Source: Microbacterium timonense (lineage in GTDB: Bacteria > Actinomycetota > Actinomycetes > Actinomycetales > Microbacteriaceae). From it: DNA of 64,000 bases. The notes under the pieces are model-generated. The model made no database searches. It saw only the letters and a list, made by a program, of their open reading frames with translations, and was not told the DNA's origin. The position numbers and the translations under genes are program-made. Of this stretch, positions 42,787-51,615 are shown one piece after another. The stretch spans positions 285,579 to 349,578 of the forward strand of contig NZ_OLMV01000004.1 in assembly GCF_900292075.1 (NCBI RefSeq), in the 5' to 3' direction. Each line of letters starts with the position of its first letter. Position 1 is the stretch's first letter.

Positions 42787-43740
42787 ATGATGGCTGACAC
42801 GTCCGCGCGCATGCTCGCCCTCCTCGCACTGCTGCAGAGCCGCCCGCGATGGTCGGGGCCCGAGCTGGCCGGACGCCTGGAGGTGTCGGTCCGAACGATC
42901 CGCAACGACATCGAACGACTGCGATCACTCGGCTACCCCGTCCAGGCCGAGCGCGGTCGAGCCGGCTTCTACCGGCTGGCCGCCGGTGGCAAGCTGCCGC
43001 CGCTGCTGCTGGATGACGACGAAGCCGTCGCCGTCGCCATCGGACTGCGCGTCACACGGGGCGTGGCAGGGGTGGACGAGGCAGGGGCGCGGGCGTTGGC
43101 GAAGCTCCTCCAGGTGCTGCCGGAGCGACTGCGACCGACGGTGGATGCGGTCGCGGCGACGATCGACCGCGGCCCCGAGGACGTCGGAACCGACGCCCCG
43201 GACCCGGAGGTGGACGCCGCTGTGCTGAGCGCCGTCGCGCAGGCGGTGCACGGCCGGGAATGGCTCCGGTTCGCCGACCGCGGGGTCGCGCGCCGGGTGG
43301 AGCCGTACCGCCTGCTCAGCTGGCAGCGTCGGTGGTATCTCGTCGCACGCGACCCCGACACCGGCGAATGGGAGACCTTCCGGCTCGACTGGATCCAGCC
43401 GCGCATGCCGACACGCCGTCGCTTCGATCCGGTGCCCGTTCCGGGTGGCGACTTCACCGCGTTCGCGCTGCGCTCGATCGCCGCGGCGGGGTGGAACGTG
43501 CACGCCCGTCTGCGGATCGCGGCGCCCGCTGCCGCGGTCATCGCCCGGATCAACCCGACCGTGGGCGTCGTGGAGGCCGTCGACCCGGGGACGTCGGTGC
43601 TCGTCACCGGCGCCGACAGCCTCGAGACGATCGCGGCGTACATCGGCATGCTGGGCATGGATTTCACGGTCGACTCGCCGCCAGAGCTCGTGCCGCATCT
43701 GCGCCGCGTCGCGGAGCGCTACCTGCGCGCGACCAGATGA
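42787..43740 (+). CDS. WYL-domain HTH transcriptional regulator
   Basis: 317 residues: N-terminal winged helix (RMLALLALLQSRPRWSGPELAGRL, VRTIRNDIERLRSLGYPV), central WYL domain with YRLLSWQRRWYLVARD, and WCX-like C-terminal region. WYL proteins sense nucleic acid or small ligands. It is divergent from the epoxide hydrolase and likely controls it. ATG 42787 or 42790. Confidence 0.87.
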   Translation: MMADTSARMLALLALLQSRPRWSGPELAGRLEVSVRTIRNDIERLRSLGYPVQAERGRAGFYRLAAGGKLPPLLLDDDEAVAVAIGLRVTRGVAGVDEAGARALAKLLQVLPERLRPTVDAVAATIDRGPEDVGTDAPDPEVDAAVLSAVAQAVHGREWLRFADRGVARRVEPYRLLSWQRRWYLVARDPDTGEWETFRLDWIQPRMPTRRRFDPVPVPGGDFTAFALRSIAAAGWNVHARLRIAAPAAAVIARINPTVGVVEAVDPGTSVLVTGADSLETIAAYIGMLGMDFTVDSPPELVPHLRRVAERYLRATR

Positions 43741-43787
43741 GCACAGGGAATCCGTCATCGAAATGGACAACGCGCCAGCGTGTCCGG

Positions 43788-43813
43788 TAGCGTCGTAGGT
43801 AAGGCTCACCTTA
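43788..43813 (+). promoter_or_regulatory. Promoter with DtxR/IdeR-type iron box upstream of efeU
   Basis: GTAGGTAAGGCTCACCTTA (43795-43813) closely matches the 19-bp DtxR/IdeR palindrome with AGGTAAG and CTCACCT half-sites. A -10-like TAGCGT lies at 43788-43793, so the box covers the transcription start. Predicts repression under iron sufficiency. Confidence 0.8.
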
Positions 43814-43892
43814 CGTTGACACTCTCGCATCGACCCGAGGAGTGCCGGGGTGCAACGGGGCGCCGCATCATCCGTCTCAGCTGGGAATCCCG

Positions 43893-44927
43893 TTGCTCGC
43901 CACCTTCCTCATCGGCCTGCGTGAAGGCCTCGAAGCCGCGCTCGTCGTCGGCATCCTCATCGCCTATGTGACGCGACTGGACCGCCGCGACGTCGTACCG
44001 CGACTGTGGGCAGGCATCGGCCTGGCAGTGCTGCTGGCCCTGGGAATCGGCGCGGTGCTCACCTTCGGCTCGTACACCCTGACCTTCGAAGGTCAGGAGA
44101 TCCTCGGCGGCACGCTGTCGCTGATCACCGTCGCCATGGTGACGTGGATGATCTTCTGGATGCAGCGCACCGCGCGCACGCTCAAGCGGTCGCTCGAGGG
44201 CGGGGTGGATCGCGCTCTGGCCGCAGGGGGACTGTGGGCACTGGTGGCCATCGGCTTCGTGTCGGTCGCGCGCGAGGGCGTCGAGACGACGCTCCTGCTG
44301 TGGTCGATGGTGCAGTCCTTCGGCGATGCGCCGGCTGCCCTTGCCGGCGCGCTCCTGGGACTGGCGGCCGCCGTCGTCCTGGGATGGCTGCTCGCGCGGG
44401 GCATGCTCCGCCTGGACCTGCGTCGTTTCTTCACCTGGACGGGCGCGTTCCTCATCATCGTCGCGGCCGGCGTCCTCGCCTATGCCATCCACGACCTGCA
44501 GGAGGCGGGCGTCTTCCCCGGCCCGTTCACCGACGCCGCGCCGACCGACGCCGGCACGGGTGCAGTCGTGGTGGGATGGGCGGCCTTCCCGTTCGGCTGG
44601 GCGTTCGATGTCACCGCGGCGATCGCGCCCGGCTCGGTACCCGCCACGGTGCTGCAGGCGACCATCGGCTTCATGCCGCAGATGTCGTGGCTGCAGGTGG
44701 TCGCCTGGGTCCTGTACGTCGCCATCGTCGGAGCCGTGTGGGCGCGTGGTCAGTTTCCGCCCCGCCGACCCGTGCCGTCCGACTCGTCCCGGTCCGAGGC
44801 ATCCGGAGTCTCCGCGCTCCCGTCGTCCACCACCACCGAAGCGGATGCCGCCACGCTGCCATCGCGCGCGACGGTCGAGGTGACCGGCGCCCGGCCTTCC
44901 GTCTCACACCCCCGAGGAGAAGCATGA
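43893..44927 (+). CDS. efeU: Iron permease EfeU
   Basis: Membrane iron permease of the FTR1/EfeU family. 344 residues, seven helices, with the two iron-binding REXXE motifs: REGLE near residue 10 and REGVE near 127. The TTG start at 43893 is chosen because it gives the usual LATFLIGLREGLEA N-terminus; the open frame extends further upstream without support. The last 60 residues are a polar Ser/Pro tail. Overlaps efeO (ATGA). Confidence 0.93.
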   Translation: MLATFLIGLREGLEAALVVGILIAYVTRLDRRDVVPRLWAGIGLAVLLALGIGAVLTFGSYTLTFEGQEILGGTLSLITVAMVTWMIFWMQRTARTLKRSLEGGVDRALAAGGLWALVAIGFVSVAREGVETTLLLWSMVQSFGDAPAALAGALLGLAAAVVLGWLLARGMLRLDLRRFFTWTGAFLIIVAAGVLAYAIHDLQEAGVFPGPFTDAAPTDAGTGAVVVGWAAFPFGWAFDVTAAIAPGSVPATVLQATIGFMPQMSWLQVVAWVLYVAIVGAVWARGQFPPRRPVPSDSSRSEASGVSALPSSTTTEADAATLPSRATVEVTGARPSVSHPRGEA

Positions 44928-46153
44928 CCACCCGCCGTCTCATTCTGACCGTCGCTGTCATGGCGGCCGGAGCCGTCGCGCTGTCCGGTTGCGTCGCGAA
45001 GAGCGAGGTCGCGGCAGGCGACGCCCTGACGGTGTCGTCGACGGCGTCCGCCTGCGACGTCTCCGCGGACGCGGCGGCGAGCGGGACGCTGACCTTCGAC
45101 GTCAGCAACGACGGCGATGACGTGACCGAGTTCTACCTGCTCGCCGAAGACGGCCTGCGTATCGTCGGCGAGGTCGAGAACATCGCGCCCGGCGCCTCGC
45201 GCAGGCTCACCGTCGTGGCGCAGCCCGGCGACTACTACACGGTGTGCAAGCCCGGCATGATCGGCGACGGCGTCGGTCGGGCCGCGTTCTCGGTCACCGG
45301 CGACGCGGTGGAGGTGTCGGGGGAGGATGCCGCGCAGAAGCAGCAGGCCGTCGACCTCTACGCCGCCTTCGTGAAGGACCAGGTCGGGCAGCTCGCCCCG
45401 GCCGTATCGGAGTTCGTCACGGCGTACGAGTCGGGTGACGACGACGCGGCGCGGACCCAGTTCCCGCAGGTGCGCGCGTACTACGAGCGGATCGAGCCCG
45501 TCGCCGAGGCGCTGGGCGATCTGGACCCCCGCATCGACTACCGCGAGGTCGACGCCGTGGCCGAGGGTCTGGACTGGACCGGCTTCCACCGCATCGAGAA
45601 GGACCTGTGGGTCCCCGCCCAGACGGCTCTCAACGCCGACGGCGAGACGCCCGCGTGGCAGGACTGGGCGCCGTCGACGCCGGAGGAGCGAGCCGCCTTC
45701 GGCGACCAGCTCATCGCCGACGTGCAGGAGCTCTACGACTACGTGCACTCGGACGATTTCCAGCAGACGCTGGACGCGCAGGGGATCGCAGGCATCTCCA
45801 ACGGCGCCATCGCCCTGCTCGACGAGGTCGCCACCGGCAAGATCCAGGGCGAGGAGGACTGGTGGTCGGGTACCGACCTCTCGGACTTCGCCGCGAACGT
45901 CGAGGGGTCCAAGATGGCTTTCTCGCTCGTGCGGGACTTCGCGGTCTCGCAGGGCGACGACGGTGCGGCACTGGCGGACCGGATCGACGCCGGCTACGCC
46001 GACCTCGAAGCCGCACTCGGCCAGTACGGCTCGCTGACCGCCGGCTTCGCCGCCTACGGCACGCTGACCGACGATGACAAGCGCGAGCTCACCGATCTCA
46101 TCAACGCGCTGGCCGAGCCGCTGGCTCAGCTGACCGACACCGTCCTGGACTGA
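44924..46153 (+). CDS. efeO: Iron uptake lipoprotein EfeO
   Basis: Periplasm-side iron-binding component of EfeUOB. 409 residues. Signal peptide ending in lipobox LSGC, N-terminal cupredoxin-like domain (about 30-135, with YYTVCKPGM) and C-terminal M75 peptidase-like domain with the HxxE-type motif HRIEKDLW (His 222). ATG 44924 overlaps the efeU stop; AGGAGA precedes it. Confidence 0.93.
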   Translation: MTTRRLILTVAVMAAGAVALSGCVAKSEVAAGDALTVSSTASACDVSADAAASGTLTFDVSNDGDDVTEFYLLAEDGLRIVGEVENIAPGASRRLTVVAQPGDYYTVCKPGMIGDGVGRAAFSVTGDAVEVSGEDAAQKQQAVDLYAAFVKDQVGQLAPAVSEFVTAYESGDDDAARTQFPQVRAYYERIEPVAEALGDLDPRIDYREVDAVAEGLDWTGFHRIEKDLWVPAQTALNADGETPAWQDWAPSTPEERAAFGDQLIADVQELYDYVHSDDFQQTLDAQGIAGISNGAIALLDEVATGKIQGEEDWWSGTDLSDFAANVEGSKMAFSLVRDFAVSQGDDGAALADRIDAGYADLEAALGQYGSLTAGFAAYGTLTDDDKRELTDLINALAEPLAQLTDTVLD

Positions 46154-46154
46154 C

Positions 46155-47483
46155 GTGACAGAGCCCTCGACGCAGGAACGGGGAGGCACCGCGGTCCCGC
46201 CGCAGCCGGGATCGCCGGCGCCCACCGGGCTGTCGCGCCGCGGCGTGCTGGGGCTCGCGCTCGGGGCCGGTGCCGCCGGGCTCGCGCTGGGCGCGGGCGG
46301 GGGAGCGTCGGCGGGCGTCGCGGTCGGTCGTGCGCGCGAGCGGGATGCCGCGGCGTCGGTCTACGACTTCTACGGCGCCCATCAGGCCGGTATCACGACC
46401 CCGGTGCAGGACCACCTGCACTTCGCCGCGTTCGACATGATGGCCCGCACCGACCGGGATGATCTGGTGTCGCTGCTGCAGGACTGGACGTATGCGGCCG
46501 CGCGCATGACGCAGGGGCTCGACGTCAGCGCGACCGGCGCCGTCGGCGGTTCACCCGAGGCGCCCCCGGACGACACCGGAGAGGCGCTGGGCCTTCCCGC
46601 GAGCGGGCTCACCATCACGATCGGGTTCGGCCCGACGCTGTTCGAGAACGCCGACGGCGACCGCTACGGTCTGGCGGGGCAGCGTCCCGCTCAGCTCGAG
46701 AAGCTGCCCGCCTTCCTCGGCGACGACCTCGACCCTGCCCGATCGGGCGGCGACCTCTGCGTGCAGGCGTGCGCCGACGATCCGCAGGTCGCCGTCCACG
46801 CCATCCGCAATCTCAGTCGCATCGCGTTCGGTCGTGCGCGCCTGCGCTGGTCCCAGCTCGGCTTCGGGCGCACCTCGCGGACGACGGCCGGGCAGGCCAC
46901 GCCCCGCAACCTCTTCGGCTTCAAGGACGGCACCGCGAACATCCTCGCCACCGACGACGACGCGCTCGCCGAGAACGTGTGGGTCGCGGCATCCGACGAG
47001 CCGGCGTGGATGGCGGGCGGCTCGTACCTCGTCGCCCGCAAGATCGCGATGCTCATCGAAACGTGGGATCGGGTGCGGCTTTCCGAGCAGGAGACGATCG
47101 TCGGCCGGGCCAAGGGCTCTGGCGCTCCGCTGTCGGGCGGCGAGGAGTTCACCGAGCCCGATTTCGCGGCCCGCGGTGCGGCGGGCGCACCGGCGATCGC
47201 AGAGAACAGTCACGTGCGGCTGGCTCACCCCGACCGCAACGACGGCGTCCGCATCCTCCGTCGGGGATACAACTTCGTCGACGGCAACAACGAGCTGGGG
47301 CGCTTGGACGCTGGCCTGTTCTTCCTGTCCTACCAGCGCACGCCCGAGCGCTTCGTGCGCCTGCAGCGTGCGCTGTCGACGGACGCCATGAACGAGTACA
47401 TCCGCCACGTCGGGTCGGGGCTCTGGGCTGTCCCGGCGGGTGCCCAGCCGGGATCCTTCGTCGGGGCCGCGCTGTTCGCCTGA
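46155..47483 (+). CDS. efeB: Deferrochelatase/DyP-type peroxidase EfeB
   Basis: Heme peroxidase exported by the Tat pathway. 442 residues. Twin-arginine signal SRRGVLGLALGAGAAG near residue 28, then the DyP fold with GFKDGTAN (catalytic Asp 258), a heme-ligand His in the C-terminal half and the late LFFLSYQR. GTG 46155 starts one base after the efeO stop. Last gene of the operon. Confidence 0.93.
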   Translation: MTEPSTQERGGTAVPPQPGSPAPTGLSRRGVLGLALGAGAAGLALGAGGGASAGVAVGRARERDAAASVYDFYGAHQAGITTPVQDHLHFAAFDMMARTDRDDLVSLLQDWTYAAARMTQGLDVSATGAVGGSPEAPPDDTGEALGLPASGLTITIGFGPTLFENADGDRYGLAGQRPAQLEKLPAFLGDDLDPARSGGDLCVQACADDPQVAVHAIRNLSRIAFGRARLRWSQLGFGRTSRTTAGQATPRNLFGFKDGTANILATDDDALAENVWVAASDEPAWMAGGSYLVARKIAMLIETWDRVRLSEQETIVGRAKGSGAPLSGGEEFTEPDFAARGAAGAPAIAENSHVRLAHPDRNDGVRILRRGYNFVDGNNELGRLDAGLFFLSYQRTPERFVRLQRALSTDAMNEYIRHVGSGLWAVPAGAQPGSFVGAALFA

Positions 47484-47524
47484 GCCGCGGCGCAGCGGGG
47501 CAGGGCCTGGATCCTGCGTCCTCT

Positions 47525-48700
47525 TCAGCCGTTCTGGCGCGGATCGGGGCGAGGAGTGCGCGGCTGTTCGCGCGGTCGGCGGGAACCGGTCGGGTCACTG
47601 CGCCGGCCCTCACGGCGTGCGAGGGTGCGATCGGCGAACAGCCACGACGGGCGCGGCTCGACGAGCGGACGGAAGACACGCCGCACCGGGCGGGTCGCCA
47701 ATGCCAGTGCGATGAGCACCGAGAACACGATGACCAGCGGCAGCCACAGCCAGGTCGGCTCCGCGTTGCGCAGCAGCCCGTTCTCGCGGAACGGATACAG
47801 CACGAAGGAGTGCAGCAGGTAGACGTACATCGTGTACTGCCCGAAATGCGTCCACCAATGGGTGTCGCGGGGGACAAGCGCGAAGAACGCGACGGAGAGC
47901 ACCACGGCGACCGCCATGAGCGCCAGCCGCACGCCGCCCGCCCACCACTGCGTGCCGCCGATCGCCGCATAGTTCTCGTCGTAGAACAGCCACTCCCGCA
48001 GGTTCATGTCGCGCCACTGGTCGACGAAGAACCAGGCCGTCCAGGCGGCGACGGCGAGAAGTCCGACCGCGGCGGCGAAGACCCACCACGGTCGACGGTC
48101 CAGCAGCCGCAGTCGCGTGACGACGCGGTGCTCGCGCAGCCACCAGCCGAGGGTGAAGAAGGGCAGCAGGCCGAGCGTGCGGGAGAGGGAGAAGGTCGAG
48201 TCGATGTTGGGCAGGTATCCCGCGCCGATCGAGATCACCACCGTCCACAGCAGCGGCCATCGCAGCAGAGCGAGGTAGGGCAGGACGACGCGGAAGATGC
48301 CCAGCGCCAGCAGGAACCACAGCGTCCAGGACGGCTGGGTCAGATTGGGGTTCGCCTGGCCTTCGACCAGCCACTTCGTCAGCGTCCACAGACCCTCGAA
48401 CACCACGTACGGCACGAGGATGTCGGTGATCACGCGCGCCATCTGCGTCTTGGTCGGCGCGTCGGATTTCGAGAAGTAGCCCGAGATCACCGCGAACGCC
48501 GGCATGTGGAACGCGTAGACGAGCAGGTACAGGCTGAGGGCGATGTCGGAGTCGTAGGTCAGCCGCTGAACGGCATGACCGAGGACGACCAGCACGATGC
48601 AGGCGAACCGGGCGTTGTCCCAGAAGGGCGTACGCCGTCGCGAACGGGCGATCGTCCCGGTCGGGGCGGTCGTCGTGGGCGGAACCGTGCTGCCGGTCAT
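47525..48700 (-). CDS. Acyltransferase family membrane protein
   Basis: Membrane-bound acyltransferase_3-like protein of 391 residues with about ten helices, starting with the family segment FWDNARFACIVLVVLGHA (catalytic-type His). The C-terminal 45 residues are basic and cytoplasmic. May O-acylate a sugar or cell-wall polymer. ATG 48700 has GGAGG six bases upstream; GTG 48706 is an alternative. Minus -10-like TAGTGT at 48727-48722. Confidence 0.82.
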   Translation of the reverse strand: MTGSTVPPTTTAPTGTIARSRRRTPFWDNARFACIVLVVLGHAVQRLTYDSDIALSLYLLVYAFHMPAFAVISGYFSKSDAPTKTQMARVITDILVPYVVFEGLWTLTKWLVEGQANPNLTQPSWTLWFLLALGIFRVVLPYLALLRWPLLWTVVISIGAGYLPNIDSTFSLSRTLGLLPFFTLGWWLREHRVVTRLRLLDRRPWWVFAAAVGLLAVAAWTAWFFVDQWRDMNLREWLFYDENYAAIGGTQWWAGGVRLALMAVAVVLSVAFFALVPRDTHWWTHFGQYTMYVYLLHSFVLYPFRENGLLRNAEPTWLWLPLVIVFSVLIALALATRPVRRVFRPLVEPRPSWLFADRTLARREGRRSDPTGSRRPREQPRTPRPDPRQNG

Positions 48701-48820
48701 CGTCACCTCCGGGCGCAGTCCACACTAGCGGCCGGGTCCCGCCTGCGACGGCGGCGGTTCGCTACGCGCCGAGCCGTAGCGTGCTCGCCGGGGGAAGTGG
48801 GCGGTAGTCTCACAGACGCG

Positions 48821-49702
48821 ATGACGACGATCGACGACGCGCTCGAGCGCGACCTGGCCATCCCGGATCTCGACTGGCACGTCTTCCCGGATGGCACCGA
48901 GCGCGATGTGTTCCGTGCTCCCAGCGGCGATCTCGCGCGCGTGCGTCTGGGCGATCCCGACGCCCCGCGAGTCGTGCTCGTGCCGGGCGTGGTGGGCTCG
49001 AAGGAGGACTTCGTCCTGCTGTTCCCGCTGCTGGCCGCAGCGGGCTACCGCGTGGAGTCCTACGACCTCGCCGGCCACTACGAGTCGGTCGAGGCCGGGC
49101 CGCACAACCTGCGACCGCCGCGCGCTTCGTACGACTGGCCGCTGTTCGTCGACGACCTCGTCGCGGTTCTGGAGGACGGCGGGCCGGCGCACGTGCTGGG
49201 GTACAGCTTCGCCGGCCTGGTCACCGAGCTGGCGCTGGTGTCGCGTCCCGAGCTGTTCCGCAGCCTCACCTTGATGTCGGCGCCGCCCGCGACCGGACAG
49301 GTGTTCCGCGGCGTGAAGCACATCGGACCCATCTCCGACATGTCGCCGCACCGCGCCGCAGGGCTCATCCTGTGGGGCATCCGCTACAACCTCAACCGCA
49401 CGCCGCCCGGCCGCATCGCGTTCGTGCGCGAGCGTCTGGGCGTCACCAGCCGCGCCTGCATCGACGACGTCGTGGGGCTCATGATGGCGATGCCGGATAT
49501 CTCGCGGGATGTCGCCGCCACCGGCATCCCGAAGCTCATCGCGGTCGGCGAGCAGGACCTGTGGCCGCAGGCGCAGCACGACGCCTATGCCGCGCGCATC
49601 GGGGCGCGGGTGGCGACATATCCCACGGGGCACGCGCCGTGCGAGACGACGCCGCACCAGCTCGTGCGCGACATGCTGCTGCTGTTCGCCGACGCGGCGT
49701 AG
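48821..49702 (+). CDS. Alpha/beta hydrolase
   Basis: 293 residues, alpha/beta hydrolase fold: VLVPGVVGSKEDF (oxyanion), GYSFAG with nucleophile Ser 129, VGEQDLWP (acid), and TGHAPCETTP (His). Resembles general esterase or proline iminopeptidase-like enzymes. ATG 48821 lies 10 bases after TAGTCT, a very short leader. Its TAG stop overlaps the -10 of the next gene. Confidence 0.82.
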   Translation: MTTIDDALERDLAIPDLDWHVFPDGTERDVFRAPSGDLARVRLGDPDAPRVVLVPGVVGSKEDFVLLFPLLAAAGYRVESYDLAGHYESVEAGPHNLRPPRASYDWPLFVDDLVAVLEDGGPAHVLGYSFAGLVTELALVSRPELFRSLTLMSAPPATGQVFRGVKHIGPISDMSPHRAAGLILWGIRYNLNRTPPGRIAFVRERLGVTSRACIDDVVGLMMAMPDISRDVAATGIPKLIAVGEQDLWPQAQHDAYAARIGARVATYPTGHAPCETTPHQLVRDMLLLFADAA

Positions 49703-49711
49703 GGTGACGGG

Positions 49712-51505
49712 ATGCCTTCCGCCCAGAGCCGCGACGATCCGCCCGCGTGGTGGACCTCCGCCGTCGTCTACCAGATCTACCCGCGTTCCTTCCAGGACTC
49801 CGACGGCGACGGCATCGGGGACCTGCGCGGAGTGCTGCAGCGCATCGACCATCTGGCCGAGCTCGGCGTCGACGTCGTCTGGTTCTCGCCGATCTACCGC
49901 AGCCCGCAGGATGACAACGGCTACGACATCAGCGACTACCGCGAGATCGATCCGCTGTTCGGCACTCTGGAAGACCTGGACGAGGTGGTCGCGGCGCTTC
50001 ACGCCCGGGGCATCCGGGTGGTGATGGATCTGGTGGTGAACCACACCAGCGACGAGCATCCGTGGTTCCTCGAATCGCGCTCGTCGAAGGATTCGGACAA
50101 GCGGGACTGGTACTGGTGGCGCCCCGCACGCGAGGGGATGGAGCCGGGGACGCGCGGCGCCGAGCCGACGAACTGGGGTTCGTACTTCTCGGGACCGGCG
50201 TGGGAGTTCGACGAGGCGACCGGCGAGTACTACCTGCACCTGTTCAGCCGCAAGCAGCCGGATCTGAACTGGGAGAACCCGCAGGTGCGTGCGGCGGTCT
50301 ACGACATGATGCGCTGGTGGCTGGACCGCGGGATCGACGGCTTCCGCATGGACGTCATCAATCTGATCTCCAAGTCCGTGGGACCCGATGGACGGCTGTC
50401 CGACGCCGTCGTCATCGACGGGCGCTACGGAGACAACCGCGAACACACGGTCAACGGCCCGCGCCTGCACGAATTCCTCCAGGAGATGCATCGCGAGGTG
50501 TTCGAGGGGCGGCGTGACACGCTCCTCCTGGTGGGAGAGACGCCGGGGGCGACCGTCGAGGACGGACGCCTGTTCACCGACCCGTCTCGCCGTGAGCTCG
50601 ACATGATCTTCACCTTCGAGCACGTGCACCTCGATCACGGTCCCGGCGGCCGGTTCGACCTGCGCCCCCTCGACCTGCGCGAGCTCAAGGCCACCATGGC
50701 GCGCTGGCAGACGGGCCTGGCCGATGTGGGATGGAACTCCCTCTACTGGGAGAACCATGATCAGCCGCGCAGCGTCTCGCGCTTCGGCGCCGACGGCGCG
50801 TACCGGCGGGAATCCGCGACGATGCTGGCCACCGTCCTGCACCTGCACCGCGGCACTCCTTATGTGTATCAGGGGGAGGAGCTGGGCATGACGAACGCGC
50901 ATTTCCGCCGCCTGTCCGACTACCGGGACATCGAGTCGCTCCGCTTCGCCGCCGAGGCGCGGGCCCACGGCACGATGACCGATGCGCAGCTCGTCGACGC
51001 GCTGGCAGGCGGCAGTCGCGACAACGCGCGGACACCCGTGCAGTGGGATGCCTCGGCCTCGGCGGGCTTCACCTCCGGCGAGCCCTGGATCGCGGTCAAC
51101 CCCAACCACGTGACAGTCAACGCGGAGGCTGAGCGCGCGGATGAGGCATCCGTCTTCCACCATCATCGCCGCCTGATCGCGCTGCGCCACGACGACCCGG
51201 TGGTGCAGCGCGGTGACTTCACCCTCGTGGCCGCCGATCACCCCCATGTGTACGCGTTCACGCGCTCGGGCGGCGGTCCGACGTTGTTCGTGGCGGGCAA
51301 CTTCTCGTCTCAGCCGCAGACCGTCGAGCTCGCCGGGGTGGATGCCGATGCGGAGCTCGTCATCGCGAACCACCCCGGTCGGCCGAGCATCACGGGCGGC
51401 GTGCTGGCGCTGCGACCGTGGGAGGCCGTCGTGCTGCGGGATGCCCGCGCCGCCCGGACGGGCGATCATGGAAGGACGGATGCCGCGGCATCCGGTCGGG
51501 AATAA
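49712..51505 (+). CDS. GH13 alpha-glucosidase/oligo-1,6-glucosidase
   Basis: Cytoplasmic alpha-glucosidase of 597 residues. GH13 motifs: YQIYPRSFQDSDGDGIGDL, DLVVNHTS, GFRMDVIN (nucleophile Asp 214), VGETPG (acid Glu 276) and ENHDQPR (Asp 350), then a beta domain. Likely cleaves isomaltose-, maltose- or trehalose-type sugars. ATG 49712 lies 6 bases after TAGGGT (49700-49705), whose TAG is also the stop of the upstream gene. Confidence 0.9.
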   Translation: MPSAQSRDDPPAWWTSAVVYQIYPRSFQDSDGDGIGDLRGVLQRIDHLAELGVDVVWFSPIYRSPQDDNGYDISDYREIDPLFGTLEDLDEVVAALHARGIRVVMDLVVNHTSDEHPWFLESRSSKDSDKRDWYWWRPAREGMEPGTRGAEPTNWGSYFSGPAWEFDEATGEYYLHLFSRKQPDLNWENPQVRAAVYDMMRWWLDRGIDGFRMDVINLISKSVGPDGRLSDAVVIDGRYGDNREHTVNGPRLHEFLQEMHREVFEGRRDTLLLVGETPGATVEDGRLFTDPSRRELDMIFTFEHVHLDHGPGGRFDLRPLDLRELKATMARWQTGLADVGWNSLYWENHDQPRSVSRFGADGAYRRESATMLATVLHLHRGTPYVYQGEELGMTNAHFRRLSDYRDIESLRFAAEARAHGTMTDAQLVDALAGGSRDNARTPVQWDASASAGFTSGEPWIAVNPNHVTVNAEAERADEASVFHHHRRLIALRHDDPVVQRGDFTLVAADHPHVYAFTRSGGGPTLFVAGNFSSQPQTVELAGVDADAELVIANHPGRPSITGGVLALRPWEAVVLRDARAARTGDHGRTDAAASGRE

Positions 51506-51521
51506 TCACGGCGTGCCGGCG

Positions 51522-51551
51522 TTGCACGAGATACATTCATTTGCATAGATT
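51522..51551 (+). promoter_or_regulatory. Promoter of the flavin monooxygenase pair
   Basis: TTGCAC at 51522-51527, 18-bp spacer, TAGATT at 51546-51551, in an unusually A+T-rich patch. Leader of about 58 nt. Confidence 0.6.
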
Positions 51552-51615
51552 CGTCCGCGACGGAGACCCCGCACGGCGAACGGAGCCCTGACTCAGGGGA
51601 AGCGGAGAAGCGATC

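Noticed and set aside
46769..48820. Upstream extension of the alpha/beta hydrolase frame through efeB
   Set aside because: The hydrolase has a good ATG at 48821 beside a -10; the extension overlaps efeB and the acyltransferase and has no domain.
48725..51469. 914-codon minus-strand frame over the hydrolase and glucosidase genes
   Set aside because: Low-complexity Arg/Val/Asp-rich product antisense to two genes with complete active sites.
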